DNA of 64,000 nt from Tricholoma matsutake (taxonomy: Eukaryota > Basidiomycota > Agaricomycetes > Agaricales > Tricholomataceae). A model generated the notes under the pieces. That model did not search any database and was not told where the DNA came from. It saw nothing but the letters and a program-made list of their open reading frames with translations. Made by a program: the position numbers and the translations under genes. Of the stretch, positions 46,501 through 59,300 are shown piece after piece (position 1 is the first letter of the stretch; every line of letters starts with the position of its first letter). The stretch is taken from assembly GCA_026075535.2 (NCBI GenBank), contig AP026549.1:4464001-4528000 (forward strand), given 5' to 3'.

Positions 46501-47897
46501 ATACAAGCATCCAACATCACAGACAATACAAATACAGAATAACGGAAAAGTGGGTTCGACCGCTCCAGCATTCGAAATGGAAATGAAGTGATTGGTCCAC
46601 AAGGTCCCCTGTGCATTTCGTTTTATTCCAGCCGACAATAGTTCAGATATTCGTAAGTGTAACGTTATGTGACTTTTGTATCATTCCCTGATTTCACTTT
46701 AGATCCTGACTGGCTGAGAATTGAGCCGATGACAGTAAACCGAGACAATATTGCTTGATCAGCGTCCAGACTGATTCATTATTAGGACTTACTTTTGCCT
46801 GGCGAGGTTATGTCCATCACGCTAACAGCATATGTAGACACAAACTCAGCCTCGAAGCTGAATGTAGGTCCCAAAAATCTGAGTTGGACGCTCATTCTAC
46901 GCATCATCATGGGAAAAGACTACTTTATCTCCATCACGGGGGAATATCGTTGCGTTTCATGATCTTCGAATCAATATGTTAACTTACGCAGCTGACCCCT
47001 TTCAATCACCACAGAATACACCTGCTTCGGAAACAAATTGTCCAATCTGATACGCCTTCGTGGACCGGTGCGGCCTCTGGAACTCGCCACACCCGATGAT
47101 CTTCATCCTGCCAGCCGTCCCATCAATGCACCAAGAGAGATCATGAGACTCATCAACTGGATGATGTCTGGCAGCCATAATGTAAGTGGGTTGTACTTAA
47201 GATCCACGAGCAGCCCTGATCGGCCGTTCCAGGATATTCTCTTTACCTTATCAGCAGATGAAAACATCATACATACGATTCGAGAAGTGAGGATCTATAT
47301 CCTTCACTTTCGGTTCTCTTATTTTCTAATACGAAAAAGTGTCTTGATACAGGAGAAGAGTTCCCTTTCTCACCGAGTGACAATGAGCCGCATATCGCCC
47401 TGGCTTTTTCAATGACACTTCTCCAGTTATTGAATACTTTGACGGAGCCGGTTGTGCCAGCATCGTTGCATCAGAGGTGTATACAGATGACAAGTCGTGA
47501 TGAAGCTTTTGAGGTCTGTCGACCTCGAGTGGGCTTTCGTAAGCGGGAACTGACCTTGCTTCATCATGCTCAGCTTCTCGATGCTTTCCCGCCGCCCTCG
47601 GTCAATGTAAGCTTTCAACTAGTTCTCATTGCATGATCGTGTTGATACATACTCAGGTGTGGATATCCCTTACGGCCTTCCTGCATTTTATATGCCAATC
47701 CTCGGAAAATCCATCGGACAAAGCTGAGAGAATTGGTATGTTGTTATTCAACATTAGACACGAGGAATGGTCTTGAATGTGACGTGATAACAGCGACGAT
47801 CTTTGCACCAGTGCTCCTACGTGACGATCCCGAGTCTCCTGACCCCCCGGTGTCCCCCCTTGGGAGGCGTAATTTTTTACTGTATTTCATCAGTTGA
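43568..47897 (+). CDS. OCRL/INPP5B-type inositol polyphosphate 5-phosphatase with ASH and RhoGAP domains
   Basis: A multi-exon gene. The N-terminal part has VFVCKFNHVGHKLPKKL (from 43959). The 5-phosphatase domain has IRIGTFNVNG (44710), LVLGFQELDLS (45030), GNKGGTAIRM (45390), FTFVNSHLAAFDE (45467), WM-GDLNYRLD (45620-45755, across a 4-nt exon) and RKPAWTDRVLYM followed by MSDHRPVSADF (46110-46235). An ASH domain follows (FRFIPADNSSDI, LLLPGEVMSITLTAYV, 46610-46965). A C-terminal RhoGAP-like domain (EIMRLINWMMSG, LLQLLNTLTEPVVPASL, TIFAPVLLRDD) ends at TGA 47895-47897. Introns are 47-65 bp. The enzyme removes the 5-phosphate of PI(4,5)P2-type lipids on endosomal and Golgi membranes. The exact exons between 44330 and 44700 are uncertain. 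Confidence 0.88.
45682..45685 (+). other. 4-nt micro-exon GGCG in the 5-phosphatase gene
   Basis: Intron 45626-45681 (GTATGT..CTAG, 56 bp) and intron 45686-45732 (GTATGC..ATAG, 47 bp) leave the 4 bases GGCG between them. Only this splicing joins ATG to ACCTTAAC in the frame that gives W-M-G-D-L-N-Y-R, the invariant catalytic motif. Confidence 0.7.
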
Positions 47898-47913
47898 AGC
47901 TGATCAATGCTGT

Positions 47914-48190
47914 GGTTGATATATGATTACATTGTCCCTACTTCCCTGTTATCGCTCATCGGAAATGTCAACTACTCTTATGGGCTCTTCTCTTTTCCGG
48001 CTAGATTCTACCCTGTCAGAGACCATCCTCCAAGAACTAGAACGTCGAGCTCATGCTCTGGCTGATATACGATTACATTGTCCCTGCTTCCCTGTTGTCG
48101 CTCATCGGAAATGTCAACTACTCTTATGGACTTCTCTTTTCCGGCTAGATTCTAGCCTGTCAGAGACCTTCCCCCAAGAACTAGAACATC
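47914..48190 (+). repeat. Two tandem copies of a 130-bp unit, 146 bp apart
   Basis: The unit (TGATATATGATTACATTGTC... to ...CAAGAACTAGAACRTCG) starts near 47917 and again near 48063, with about ten differences. It lies just after the stop of the phosphatase gene. A 165-codon open frame crosses it but has no family. Confidence 0.75.
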
Positions 48191-49160
48191 GGGGGGAGAC
48201 TCGATCTTGTGAATGGAAACTCGTCTGCTTAACGGTTCAACGTTCATCTCAGAACGCCATGGTCAACATCACTCCTGCAATTGTGTATTTTATCCAGCTA
48301 GTCCTCCACCAGGATTTAATCTATCTCCACGTCTGCTTGCATCAGTTCAATGTAGCCTCCACAACTACAGACAGTTTCACATCGATAATCCCTTGCCATC
48401 TAGATCTTGCGATCAGCTAGACAGTCATTCTCGAGGAACTTGAAGCACTAACAACCGTTCAAAAATATCGCTCGCTTTTAAGGGTTGTACCTAGACAGGA
48501 CCGTGCAATCCCTCTTCTGGAGTCTGGAATAGTTGATTGACAGCATTGAACACATTTCAGAGACTTCTTCCAGGCAAGGCTCGGAGTCAAGGCTGCATTT
48601 GATGAGGTTAGAAAACACTTAAGCATACTCAGAAAAAGTTGGTAGCTAGAGCCTCAAGTCATGATTGATTGTTATATTGAAAGTTTGGATCGAAAGGGTG
48701 AAAAATTGCAAAGTCTTTAACTTTGCAGAGGGTGTATCATCACCTCTCACCTCTACACAAGATGGAGCTTTTCTTTTTGTTCCTTAAATGCATAAATAAA
48801 GATTCGGAAAAAATACCGGACGCACCTCATCAACCGGAGCCTGAGGCCTGATGGACGAAACTTTGGCCGCCGATATATCCTCCCGAACGGCATTCATACT
48901 TTACATATGACCATGATTGCGACGTTGTGCCATGTTGCTTTTCAACGATTTCTTGGGCCTAATGTTCGATATTATAAACCGTCGAAAAATACCACATGTA
49001 TGAGCCGTCAAGAGCGGTGCGTGAACCGATTAGTTTTCGGACGCCGGAATCTAAGCTTTCAACATGTCTGCCTACAGAATTCCTAACACATGTATGACAC
49101 AAGGGAAATTGATTCTGAGACATACACGCCAATTCTGCCTCTATTCTGTGGTAAGCTGAC
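48191..49160. other. Intergenic region between two convergent genes
   Basis: The phosphatase gene (+) and the cyclophilin gene (-) converge here. I see no gene. It contains short AT-rich stretches usable as 3' ends (for example AATAAA at 48795) but no clear terminator signature. Confidence 0.4.
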
Positions 49161-49163
49161 GAC

Positions 49164-50685
49164 CTACGCGAACATCTTCTTGAATGCTTTTTTTTCCTTA
49201 TCACGTTTTTCCTTCTTGCGCTGCCTAAGCTTCGACAATTCGCCACCGATGACCTTGTCGTCCGGAACGAGACTACTAGCTTCCACGAGATCTTGTTCTG
49301 CATGATCTTCCTCCTTTAAAATGATGTTCGCCAGCGCTCGACGATAAAGCGCTTTTGCTGTCAAAGAGAAGCCTCGAGTCACATCCCGAACAGGTAAGGC
49401 ACGCTAGCAGTATCATACCTTTGTCCGATGCGTTCAGCTCCAGTCTTTCAAGAGCCCGAGTGGTATCCTTAACAGCTGTGTTAGCGTTCTCGGTTGACGG
49501 TGGCTCACAGCGGATGGCGGCTAAAGCTGAGTTGAGCAGAAGGGGCGTAAGGAGAGTGTCATAAGAGTCTTTGAGCTCAGGTGGAGAGTTGTCGGGCAAG
49601 ACAGGGTGTACATCAAGATACCGAATAGACTCTACAATGCAATAAAGATGATATCGATGAAAAGTTCATATGCGCACTTACTTTGGTATTTACGCAGAGC
49701 CAAGTCAGGCTTCCCTTCTTTGAATAGTTTATTTCCGACTTCCCGAACTGTTTTAGCGATGTCCAAGGCGATTTCAGGATTTTGCACATCCCGATCTTCA
49801 TCGTCCGGATAATCTTCGTACGAATCACCATCTGCAGCAGCAGCTTCCGTCAGGGATGGGTCATCGGGCGAGAGAACGCCACACGACGAAATGACGATAG
49901 GTGACGTTGGGACATCGCCAGTTGCTGTTGGATAGTTTTCAATCTGACGCACTTTGGTAGCAGAACGTCAGCCAATCATATACTCGATGACTGGAAGCGA
50001 GGAAATGTGTACCGAGTGACTTGCCCTTGATAACTTCTCCAAAGACGACGTGCTTTCCATCTAGATGTGGTGTAGGGCTGACGGTGATGAAAAACTGAGA
50101 TCCGTTCGTGTTTGATCCTGCGTTGGCCTAACAAAGCGTCAACAACATTGATGGCTAATTCGTTTGGGAGCGCACCATCGAAAGTAAGAAGGGTTTTGTA
50201 TGTGTCACTGGAAAGGCTTCATCCTCAAACTTCTCTCCATAGATCGACTCGCCTCCAGTTCCTACGAAGTAAAGTCATTAAAGAGCGATCACTTCGGCAG
50301 ACGTCAAATCATGGTAGACGATACCATTTCCAGCCGTGAAGTCACCACCCTGGCACATGAATCTGCCAGCCACAATTCGCATGCATTCTTTCACTTTTAT
50401 GTCAAAATACGAAGCTCACCCTTTGATCACTCGATGGAATCCGGAACCCTTATAACACAGAGGCTTTCCTGATTGTCCTACGCCCCTTTCCCCTGTGCAT
50501 AGTGCACCTGCGATAAGCCCGTGTCAACGTTATCTGCAAACAGTAGAGTTAAAAAGGAATTCCTTACGGAAGTTCTCTGCGGTTTTGGGGACGAGATCGT
50601 TGTATAGAGAGAAAAAGATCCTTCCGATCGCTTTATCACCGATTGTGATGTCGAAATATGTAATAGGACGAGTCGCGGCAGCCAT
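49164..50685 (-). CDS. cpr6: Cyclophilin-40 type peptidyl-prolyl isomerase (Hsp90 co-chaperone)
   Basis: ATG at 50683-50685 ([20 protein letters not shown]), stop at 49164-49166. The cyclophilin domain shows [76 protein letters not shown] and [16 protein letters not shown]; the active-site Arg, Gln, Phe and His residues are present. A C-terminal TPR region follows ([54 protein letters not shown]), ending in a basic [16 protein letters not shown] helix. Seven or eight exons have introns of 47-65 bp with GT..AG ends. The length and order match Cpr6/CYP40, which isomerises prolines and docks on Hsp90 through the TPRs. The gene looks intact. Confidence 0.92.
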
Positions 50686-50858
50686 TAGAGCAAGAAACCA
50701 ATAGTGTCTCGAGAGCAGCGATCTTGCACAGAGTAGAAACTTTTCCGTGTTTGGCCATAATTGCACATAGGAACAAGGGATGCAAGTTTTTGAAACTCCG
50801 CTTGTATTACAACTTGAAAGTGAGACATCTGAGTAGCCTCGCTTCGTCAGGACTTTGA

Positions 50859-52766
50859 CAGTAGAGATTTTCAGTCCAGATTTATTTCTGAACTTCAGAA
50901 GCTGAACTTGGAGGCAGAAATGTGAACTTGATCCTTGCAATGTGAACTTGATTCTGGCAAAGTGAACTTCGGGAAAGTGAACTAATGTAGCTGTGCAAGT
51001 TCAGATTTGTAACTGATGCACGTGACATTAACTTGTCGCGTCGCGTCGACTAGTAGTAGTCGCGTCTATTACCAGATAAGTGGCCACCAAACTGCCATCT
51101 ATTGAGCCGAGAACAATGCAGAAAACTCACTGCATGGTATTTATACATATTAATGCAAACTCAAAAGCACTGCAAAGAAGCCAGGCATGCATGTGATGTT
51201 GTGACTACCATCACCAATGTAGATCCATTCGTTTCTGAGCCAGCCTGCCAGGAGTCAGTACAGCATCAACTTCTGAGTTTCAGCTCCACAAACCAAACCC
51301 ACTGTGAAACAGGTGGCAAACAACATTGATGATACTCAACCTGGGAAAACCACCAAAACTGCCGATGAGGCAATCAATGATATTTGCACAAGTCAGAGGA
51401 AGGGTGCGAGGTGTTCTGAATGTTTGTGGTCAGACCAAAGGGAAGACAACTAGTCGATACTAGTCATAAGCATAGTTCTATGAGAGAGGAAGGTGTTTGG
51501 CATGGTCCAATGTAGTATCAATCGATATTGACAAAGATCGACGTGATTGATGGCGAACAATGTTTATCAACGAGGACAATAGCAAACAATGTTGATCGAT
51601 GAGGGTCAATGTGTGAATTCTAAGGGCTTTTTGGTAGATCAATAGTATGCGAAGGTTATAGTTGATGGCTAGGAAGTGTTGGAGTGGTTACGAGTGCTAG
51701 CAATAATTTGATCGAAGGTTGATTGAGGATGATGATGGTCAAAGAGGTTTCTCGTCGATTGAGAAAACTCATAGAAGTTTTAGATAGTTTAGAGGATAGA
51801 TTGGATTCTTAGAACTTTATACGAGGTGATATGTGAAGACAATTTTCCTTTCATTCCCAAGTAGATACTACAGACTTTTATATGTTTTAAGAGAAACTTC
51901 CTAAAATGGTATAAGAAACATGTGTAAGAACATGAGGCAAAAAGATATGAGATAAAACACGAGGCCAAAATGAGACTGGAATTCGAACAAGAAAGAGATA
52001 TATCATATGACGAAGGAGTAATAAAGGGAAAGAACTAAAAGGAGACTGTCCTTTGTGTATAAACTGTGCTAAGTGTTGTGATAATCCATCCAGTGGGTTC
52101 TGTACATGATAGGGGCTTGGAACGAGGCTGACCTACTATCAGCAGGTCTGAGCATGAGTTGGAATACTCCCTGTCACATGGTATTCCACCATTTAGATAA
52201 TGAACGTGGTGCCCTATGTTGTTCATAGTTTCTCAATGTCGATCAATAATGCTCGACAATGGTCGACAATGTCTGATCACAGTCGAAGTTGGTCAAAGTT
52301 GATCGAAGATACTCGATGTTCGTTTGGAGGGTTCGTAGAGTGTTCCTAGGTAGCCCTAAGGTCGTGCAATGTAGTTTTGAAGTGGATCAATGTTGCTGGT
52401 GATGTTTCGACATGGTTGATATAATATCGTGATTGATACGACTTGGTTGAGAATGGTTGCACTGCTTCTGGGACATCGTAGGAGTTAGCCGATGTGATTA
52501 GAATGCGATTGTAATGGTGAATTGGCCCTTGAGCCGAGGAGACAACCTATCAATGTGAACAATGGTGGACTGCATCAATCATTGATCATCGATCACATGT
52601 TGAGCCACCAACTTGATCAAGATTACAAATCTGAACTTGCGAATTAAAACTGAACCATGAAAACAATCTGAACTAGTATATAATAAATTCCAGAGTTCAC
52701 TTCTCAGTTCAAGTTCAAGTTTAGTTTCTAAGTTTGGTTTATAATCTGGACCAAAAAATTCTACTG
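50859..52766. mobile_element. Inverted-repeat element with AAGTTCAGA-rich ends
   Basis: The left end CAGTAGAGATTTTCAGTCCA at 50859 and the right end (complement) at 52766 share CAGTAGA.TTTT..GTCCAGATT. Inside, TGCAAGTTCAGATTTGTAA at 50995 is repeated inverted at 52620. Both ends are rich in GAACTTGA / CAAGTTCA words. I find no convincing target duplication (GACTTTGA against TCGATGCC), so the class is unclear, perhaps hAT. A CpG-rich segment, about 51440-52540, lies inside and may be a later insertion. Confidence 0.5.
51440..52540. other. CpG-retaining segment rich in TGATCGA words
   Basis: Many TTGATCGA, GGTCGAC and CGATCAAT words occur, with no long ORF. On the minus strand it shows the style of the 33160-34175 segment (CCTCATGTTCTTACACATG and TTTTATCTCAT runs), suggesting related LTR-like sequence. 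Confidence 0.35.
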
Positions 52767-52907
52767 TCGATGCCCTCCACTTTGTGCCCAGCTGCCATGA
52801 TGTTAGTTGAGGTGGTCCAACAATGTCCTTCTTCGCAGATTTTGTATGGAATTATTAAGGTGCCTGGCCCATTACCTGTAACACCAAAATGTCCCCAGTG
52901 AGCTGTC

Positions 52908-53135
52908 TTGAGTGGTGATGTTCCATGCTCATCTTTGCCCAGAAATTATAAGATGGACCTTGACAGGTCACTGGTTACAGTGCAGCTAACTTGCAAGAAG
53001 AGTGACAGAGAGTGGATGGTGAGCAATATTCAGCATGCACCCTTTCATCACTTACAATCTTCATCGCCAAGGCAGAGAAGACCAAAGCACTGGCTAACCT
53101 TGCAAAAGAATTTGAGCATTTCAAGGAGGAGTGGA
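52908..53135 (+). pseudogene. 5' part of an unknown transposon ORF interrupted by Copia
   Basis: The frame ending LANLAKEFEHFKEEW at 53135 continues in frame as KVERAWEMEGLMAWKKEQEE after the Copia element (59770). Upstream parts (GDVPCSSLPRNYKMDLDRSL) are in a shifted frame. The joined product is charged and helical. No family was recognised. Confidence 0.45.
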
Positions 53136-53274
53136 TGTTGCTTTTCAGATACAACACAACAATTCTAGATACAGTATTACATAATCTACATACATAGGCC
53201 TGAGATGAGGGTCAAAGTTCTTTAACTTTGACCATCAATTCTCTGTTCCTTCAGACTTCCTTTGCATTGCATTA
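53136..53274 (+). repeat. Copia left LTR
   Basis: Starts TGTTGCTTTTCAGATACAAC and ends TTTGCATTGCATTA. Nearly identical to the right LTR apart from the duplication there. Confidence 0.85.
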
Positions 53275-53290
53275 GGTTATGGGCCCTGGT
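53275..53290 (+). other. Primer-binding site matching initiator tRNA-Met anticodon arm
   Basis: GGTTATGGGCCCTGG lies directly after the LTR. Its complement contains GGGCCCATAACC, the CAU anticodon stem-loop of eukaryotic initiator tRNA-Met, the half-tRNA priming known for Drosophila copia and Ty5. Confidence 0.65.
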
Positions 53291-53372
53291 GTTCAAACAT
53301 ATTTGAATTGATTTGTGTGTCAGGTTCATGCTCCCAAAAGAGCATTCACTTTCATGAACATCAACTTAAACA

Positions 53373-56300
53373 ATGACACATGGCTTCGATGCTTCAAAGA
53401 AACATTTTGATGACCTCACCAGCAATCCTAGCAACTACACATCTTGGAGCAAGAACATGGAGTCATACCTCAAAACTCACCGGGAATGGCTTTCAGTCAT
53501 TGGGAGATACCCCAAGCCTGAATTTGCAAATGTTGATGCTCCTACATGGTGGACCACATAGAGTGGCAAGAGACAAAGGACTCAGCAGCAGGAACCATCT
53601 TCCTTTGCATCAATGAGTCCCAAAAGGACCATGTCCATGACTGCCAAGGTGATCCTGAACAGATGTGGGACTAACTCAAGGAACTCCATCAGCAACACAA
53701 ACCAGGACCACGTTTCAATGCATACAACACCTTCTTCAACCTCCAAAAAGAAGATGACAAAACTCTGACCGACCTCTTCAGGCATGTTACACATGGTATG
53801 GCTAACATCAAGTCCCTTTGCCCTTCCCACTTTGGTCTTCAACAACTCGATGAGGAGCTCCAATGCATGGCAGCTATCCATGCTCTACCAGAAGAGTACA
53901 GCAGCTTCACAACCTCCCTATTCCTCCTTGACAAACTCACACTGCCCAACCTCTGTGCAGCCTTCCACAATCAAGAACAGAATGCACAGCTCCATGAGAC
54001 CACCTTGCCTGCCATCACTATGAAAGCCACTACATCTTCTTCAACCTCTCAATGCACTTGGTGCCTTCATACAGGCCACACTGAGGACAATTGCTACACA
54101 AAGAAACACTCACAGCAACGTGATCAAACTCAAGCATCAGCAGTGAAAAAGAAAAAGTCCAATTCAAAACCTGGGAGTAAGAAGGGAGCTTCGGCAGAAG
54201 TGAAGGAGGAAACTGCCAGACATGCAAGTGTTGACCTGTCCTCCCCAATGTCATCTGACTGGAACACTGATACAGGCATGCCTTGTAATATGACCCCTCA
54301 CCATGTCTGGTTCAAGATGTACACACCTCATGTTGTTCCTATTCGCCTTGCTGATGACTCATGCATATATTTGGAAGGTGTCAGGCTTGTTGTTTTCTGG
54401 CCAAAGGATAAGAATGGGAAAGATGGATCCAGTTGAATTCCATGATGTCCTGCACATACCAGCCCTCTGTAACAATCTACTGTCTCCATTCCACCTTACT
54501 CATGAAAAAGGCTACTATGTCAGTATCGAAGGATCTACTGTTGATTTCATTTACAGTGGTGAAATTCAGTTCTCAGCTGATATTACCCCAAACAACATTG
54601 GATACTTACAGGGACAAACTCAGCCCTTCTCTCCCTCTTCCACCATGGTTATTGCAAATTCTAGCTCAACCAGCACATGTTTGATGGATCTCAGTCTTTG
54701 GCATTGGCATTGTGGGCACCTATCTGCTGATAATATCCACCACATGATTGAGGACAAATTGGTGACTGATGTAAAGTGCATAGGGATGACAGGTCTTGAT
54801 CCAATTTGTGAACCCTGTATCTCAGGCAAGCTCCATCATCATAATATTCCCAAAGGACCTCACATTCTACTTCCCACCAAACTTGCTCACATATACTCAG
54901 ACTTAAAGGGTCCTCTACCAGTGGCTACACCTGAAGGCTACAGATACTGGATCACATTTGTGGATGATTCTTCATGTTTTTGGAGCGTATATCCCCTCAA
55001 GTCCAAAAGTGAGGCATTTCAAGCATTCAAGGTCTACAAAGCCTATGCTGATAATGCACTGCCTGGTCTCCATATCATTGAATTTCAAGACGATGAAGGT
55101 GGTGAATATATTGGAAAGGCCTTTACCCAATTCTGCCTTGAGCATGGCATTCAGCAGTGACTTCTAGCAGAATCAAAGCTTCCTCCCTCTTTCTGGTGGC
55201 ATGCAGTAGCTGCCTTTGTTCATGCCTGAAATCAGTGTCCCACATGTCCACTTCCAAATACCACACCATTCAGTAAATGGACTGGTCAAAAGCCCAATCT
55301 CTCACATCTACATATATTCAGATGCTTGGCATATGTCCTAGTCAAGAAAAAGAAGAGAAAGACACTTCAGTCACATGCAGTTAAGTGCATCTTTGTTGGG
55401 TATACACCTGGGAAGAAAGCTTGGACATTTTACAATCCACACACACAGAAATTTATTGAGTCTAGTCATGCAACTTCTGATGAACGAGTATTTTCTGGAA
55501 ACACCAAAACTCTGGTCAAACCTTTTGGTGACTTGTCTACTCCAACTTCTGCTCCACCACTAATCCTTACCTCTGCCTCTAAACATATTTTGGATACATC
55601 AGATCTGCATCATCAAGGGGGAGTATTAGATTCTGACTCCACAGCTTCTGATAATCCTTTACCTCCACAACTCCCTGCTATTGACACACCATTTGGTTCT
55701 CCTTTATCATCAATTCCAAGCTTACCCTCCTCAGCCCCTTCATCATGGTCACCATCTCCTGCTCCAGCTAGAAGTCCAATACATGCACCTCTAGAACCCA
55801 AATTTGGAAAAGATGGACTTATGATTCCAGAGCCTAATACTGGTTGTGGACAGCAGCTGCACCCTAACCCATCTGGACCACAGCTTGCCCAAAAGAGACC
55901 ATGGAACTATTGTGGCAAATGGCCACCTCCACAACCAGAAACCTCCACAACCAGTGAACAATTCTCTGTTGAACCACCTAACAACTCCATCCCTGTACCC
56001 AATGAGGATGATCCAGTGATTTTAGACCCAGGCAGCTCTTCTCACCTCAGCAATGAACAAATTCTTGCAGGAATGAGCTATGTTGACTGTGGAGATGATC
56101 CAGAGCTAGGTTACCTCACCCTCTCTGAAGCTGTTGAAGTGGCTTTCAAATGCCACATTGAACATGCCTTTGCAACTTCTTCCCATGAAAATGAACCCTG
56201 TACATTGGCAGAGGCATTGGCATGACCTGAGGAACAGGCAGCTAAATGGCATCAAGCAGCCCTGGATGAAATGGATTCCTTCCTAGAAAATGGTGTCTAT

Positions 56301-59300
56301 GAGCCTGTTAGGCTCCCCCCTGGTCATAAGGCAATTGGAAACTGTTGGGTCTTCAGAGTCAAACAAAATGCAGATGGATCTATTGAGTGATACAAAGCTC
56401 GGCTAGTTGCCAAGGGCTATTCACAATGCCCAGGTTTTGATTTTACAGAGACATTCTCACCTACACCCAAATAGGCCACCATCTGAGCAGTTCTTGCAGT
56501 TGCTGCTCTCAGGGACCTTGATTTGTGGAGTGTTGATATCTCATCTGCATTCCTTAATGGAGAACTTGATAATGTTGTGTTCATGCAAGAGCCAGAGGGA
56601 TTTGAAACCTCTGATTGCTCCTGGGCCTGGTGCCTTCATCGATCTTTATATGGACTCAAGCAAGCAGGGTGTGAATGGCACAAGAAGCTCCACACTGTTC
56701 TTGTCAGCATGGGATTTTCATGTGTTCAGTGTGAACACAGTGTTTGGGTATATGGCCATGATTCTGATAACACTCATATCATTGTTCCTGTTTTTCTTGA
56801 TGACATGACCATTGCAGCAAAAGGTCAAGAGGCTATTCAGCAAGTTATTGGGGAACTCAAAACACACTTCAAGCTTCAGGACCTGGGGGAAACAACATAC
56901 CTTCTTGGTGTTGGAGTCAACCATAATCGTGAAGAATGCTCAATCACACTATCACAGCACCAATACACCCTCAACATTCTAGAATGTGCAAACATGTCAG
57001 ATTGCAACCCAGTCACTACCCCTCTTGATCCTCACATTACCCTGTCTGCATCTGACTTGCCATCCACTGATGAGGAGAAGCATGAAATGAGGCTTGTTCC
57101 AGATGTTAACATTCTTGGTGCAGGTGCATATCTTGCAATAGCCACACAGCCAGATATTGCATATGCTGTGAGTGTCCTTTCACGGTTCAGAAAAAACCCA
57201 GGCAAAGCACATTGGACTGCCCTCAAGTGACTTCTCTGCTATCTAAAGGGAACACTGGATGTTGTACTATGGTACTCACCAGACTCATCATCCAATGAGC
57301 TCTTTACATCCCATTGTGATGCTGATCATGGTGGAAACCCTGACAATGGCTGTTCAACATCTGGATTTGTCATTAAAATGGGCACTGGTGCAATTAGCTG
57401 GATGAGCCATCTACAACCATTTGTTATTAGGGTGTAGCATGGGTCACACCACGGGTAAAGTTTCACACACTGCACCCGTACCTGTATACACCATACCCAT
57501 TCTAACACCGCAACCATGGTGACAGGTTTTTACCACGGTCTGTTGTGAAACACCACAGGTGCGACACCATGAGTATACACTGTGGTTTTGACTCTTTTTT
57601 TGCCTTGTATTTGATGTTCTACATTGTTAAACATAGTGTATTTGTATTGTATAACCCTCAACTAGAAATACATTCTGCGTAAGCTACAGACAATAAGGAT
57701 TTTTTATTTGAATAATGCCTCACATGAGGGACAACAGACTCGGAAGTATTAAATTTTTTCATTAAACTAACTAACCTCCCTCATGCAAAGCGAGGGAGGG
57801 GCCATGAAATTGATTAATGAGAGCAACAACAAAAACCTCTCATCTTCTGGTCCTCATTGTCATCCATCCCTTAGTACCTAAAAAGTTTGTTAGTTAACAA
57901 AAAATGAAATGAGAAAGAAAAAGATTACCTACAGCACCAAGAGACATTGTCGACATCTCTTGGGCCTTTTCCCCCAGGTTTTGCTCACCATCTCCACTGT
58001 CCTGTCCCACCTGCTCCCTGTTTCTACCCTGCGAGCAGTTGCTCACAGCGGCAGTTGGGGGTGCTGTCATGGTGGTGGTGGTGGTGGGGTGCTGGGCTCC
58101 CAGGTCCTCCTTCATTGTCGTTATCCCCCTTCCTGGCATGGTGGTGATTCCCTCCTCTCCCCACCTCCTCCCTGCCTCCCATCGTTGTTGTCATGCTATC
58201 CTCATCCTCATCCCTGTTGTCTCATTGTCATCTGGTTCATCATCCTTTTGTTGGCTCTCATCTCCCATTGGCCCCATTGTTCCCATCCCTCCTCATCCCC
58301 ATTGTCTCATTGTTGTCTGGTTCATCGTTGTCCTTTCATCGTCATTTGTTCCCTCTTGTCTCCCATTGGCCCCATTGTTCCCATCCCATTGCTCCCATTT
58401 CCACCCCATGAGCAGTTGCTCACAGTGGTGGAATGGGGTGCTGCTGTGGTGGTGGTGACGGCAGTCTGTCACTGTTGTCTGGTCCTTGTCCTGGACCTGG
58501 TTGACCTGATGGTCTCTCTCCATGTGGTGCTAGGTTCATAGTTCATCTGGGCATGGGTTGAGTTAGTGTTGATGGAGATGGGTGTAGGGGACGCACCTGG
58601 TGGGTATCCTGCTCCTTGGGTCTCCTGACGCCTCTCTGCAGCCTCCTAAGCACAAACAAAAGTGGTGTTGTTGAGGTGTAATTGGGGTCATAGTTTAGCA
58701 GGTTAAAAAGAGAAGAAAAATATTTAGTTGCATTGTTTTGAAAGGCCCCTTGGTCAGTTGGCAGTCATTGACACGAGATTTCATGTGTGACGTGGCACTC
58801 TGGTGTTGCCATTCAGGCGTGGAGTCATCCCAAGTGTCAGTTTCCTAAGAAAAGGAGAAAGAAATTACATACCTACTAGGGCATTATCAAGTGGTGATAA
58901 CTTGAACAACGTCGATTGAGTTCAATCCCAGTTGTGAGTCATGTTCCCATGGTCTCAACATTTCACTTCATGACCATTGTACAATTAATGAAAGGTTGAT
59001 ATATATAAATTAAGTAAAACTATGATATGTTCCTGGCTAGCTGGGCCCTTTGGCAATACCCATGAAAACCCACGACACCGTGTGCATGGGTGTGGTATGA
59101 CACAGGTTCAATATTTCAGGCACCGTACCCATACCTGTATAACCTGTGACCTCAACACCGCAGGTTTACCCGCACCCGTGCTATACCCTATTTGTTATGC
59201 TATCCACAACAGAAGCTGAGTATGTTGTGGCTGTCTCTGCTGGACAAGAAATTTTGTGGCTTCTTCACAGAACTGGGCTTCCAGTTTGATTCACCTTCAA

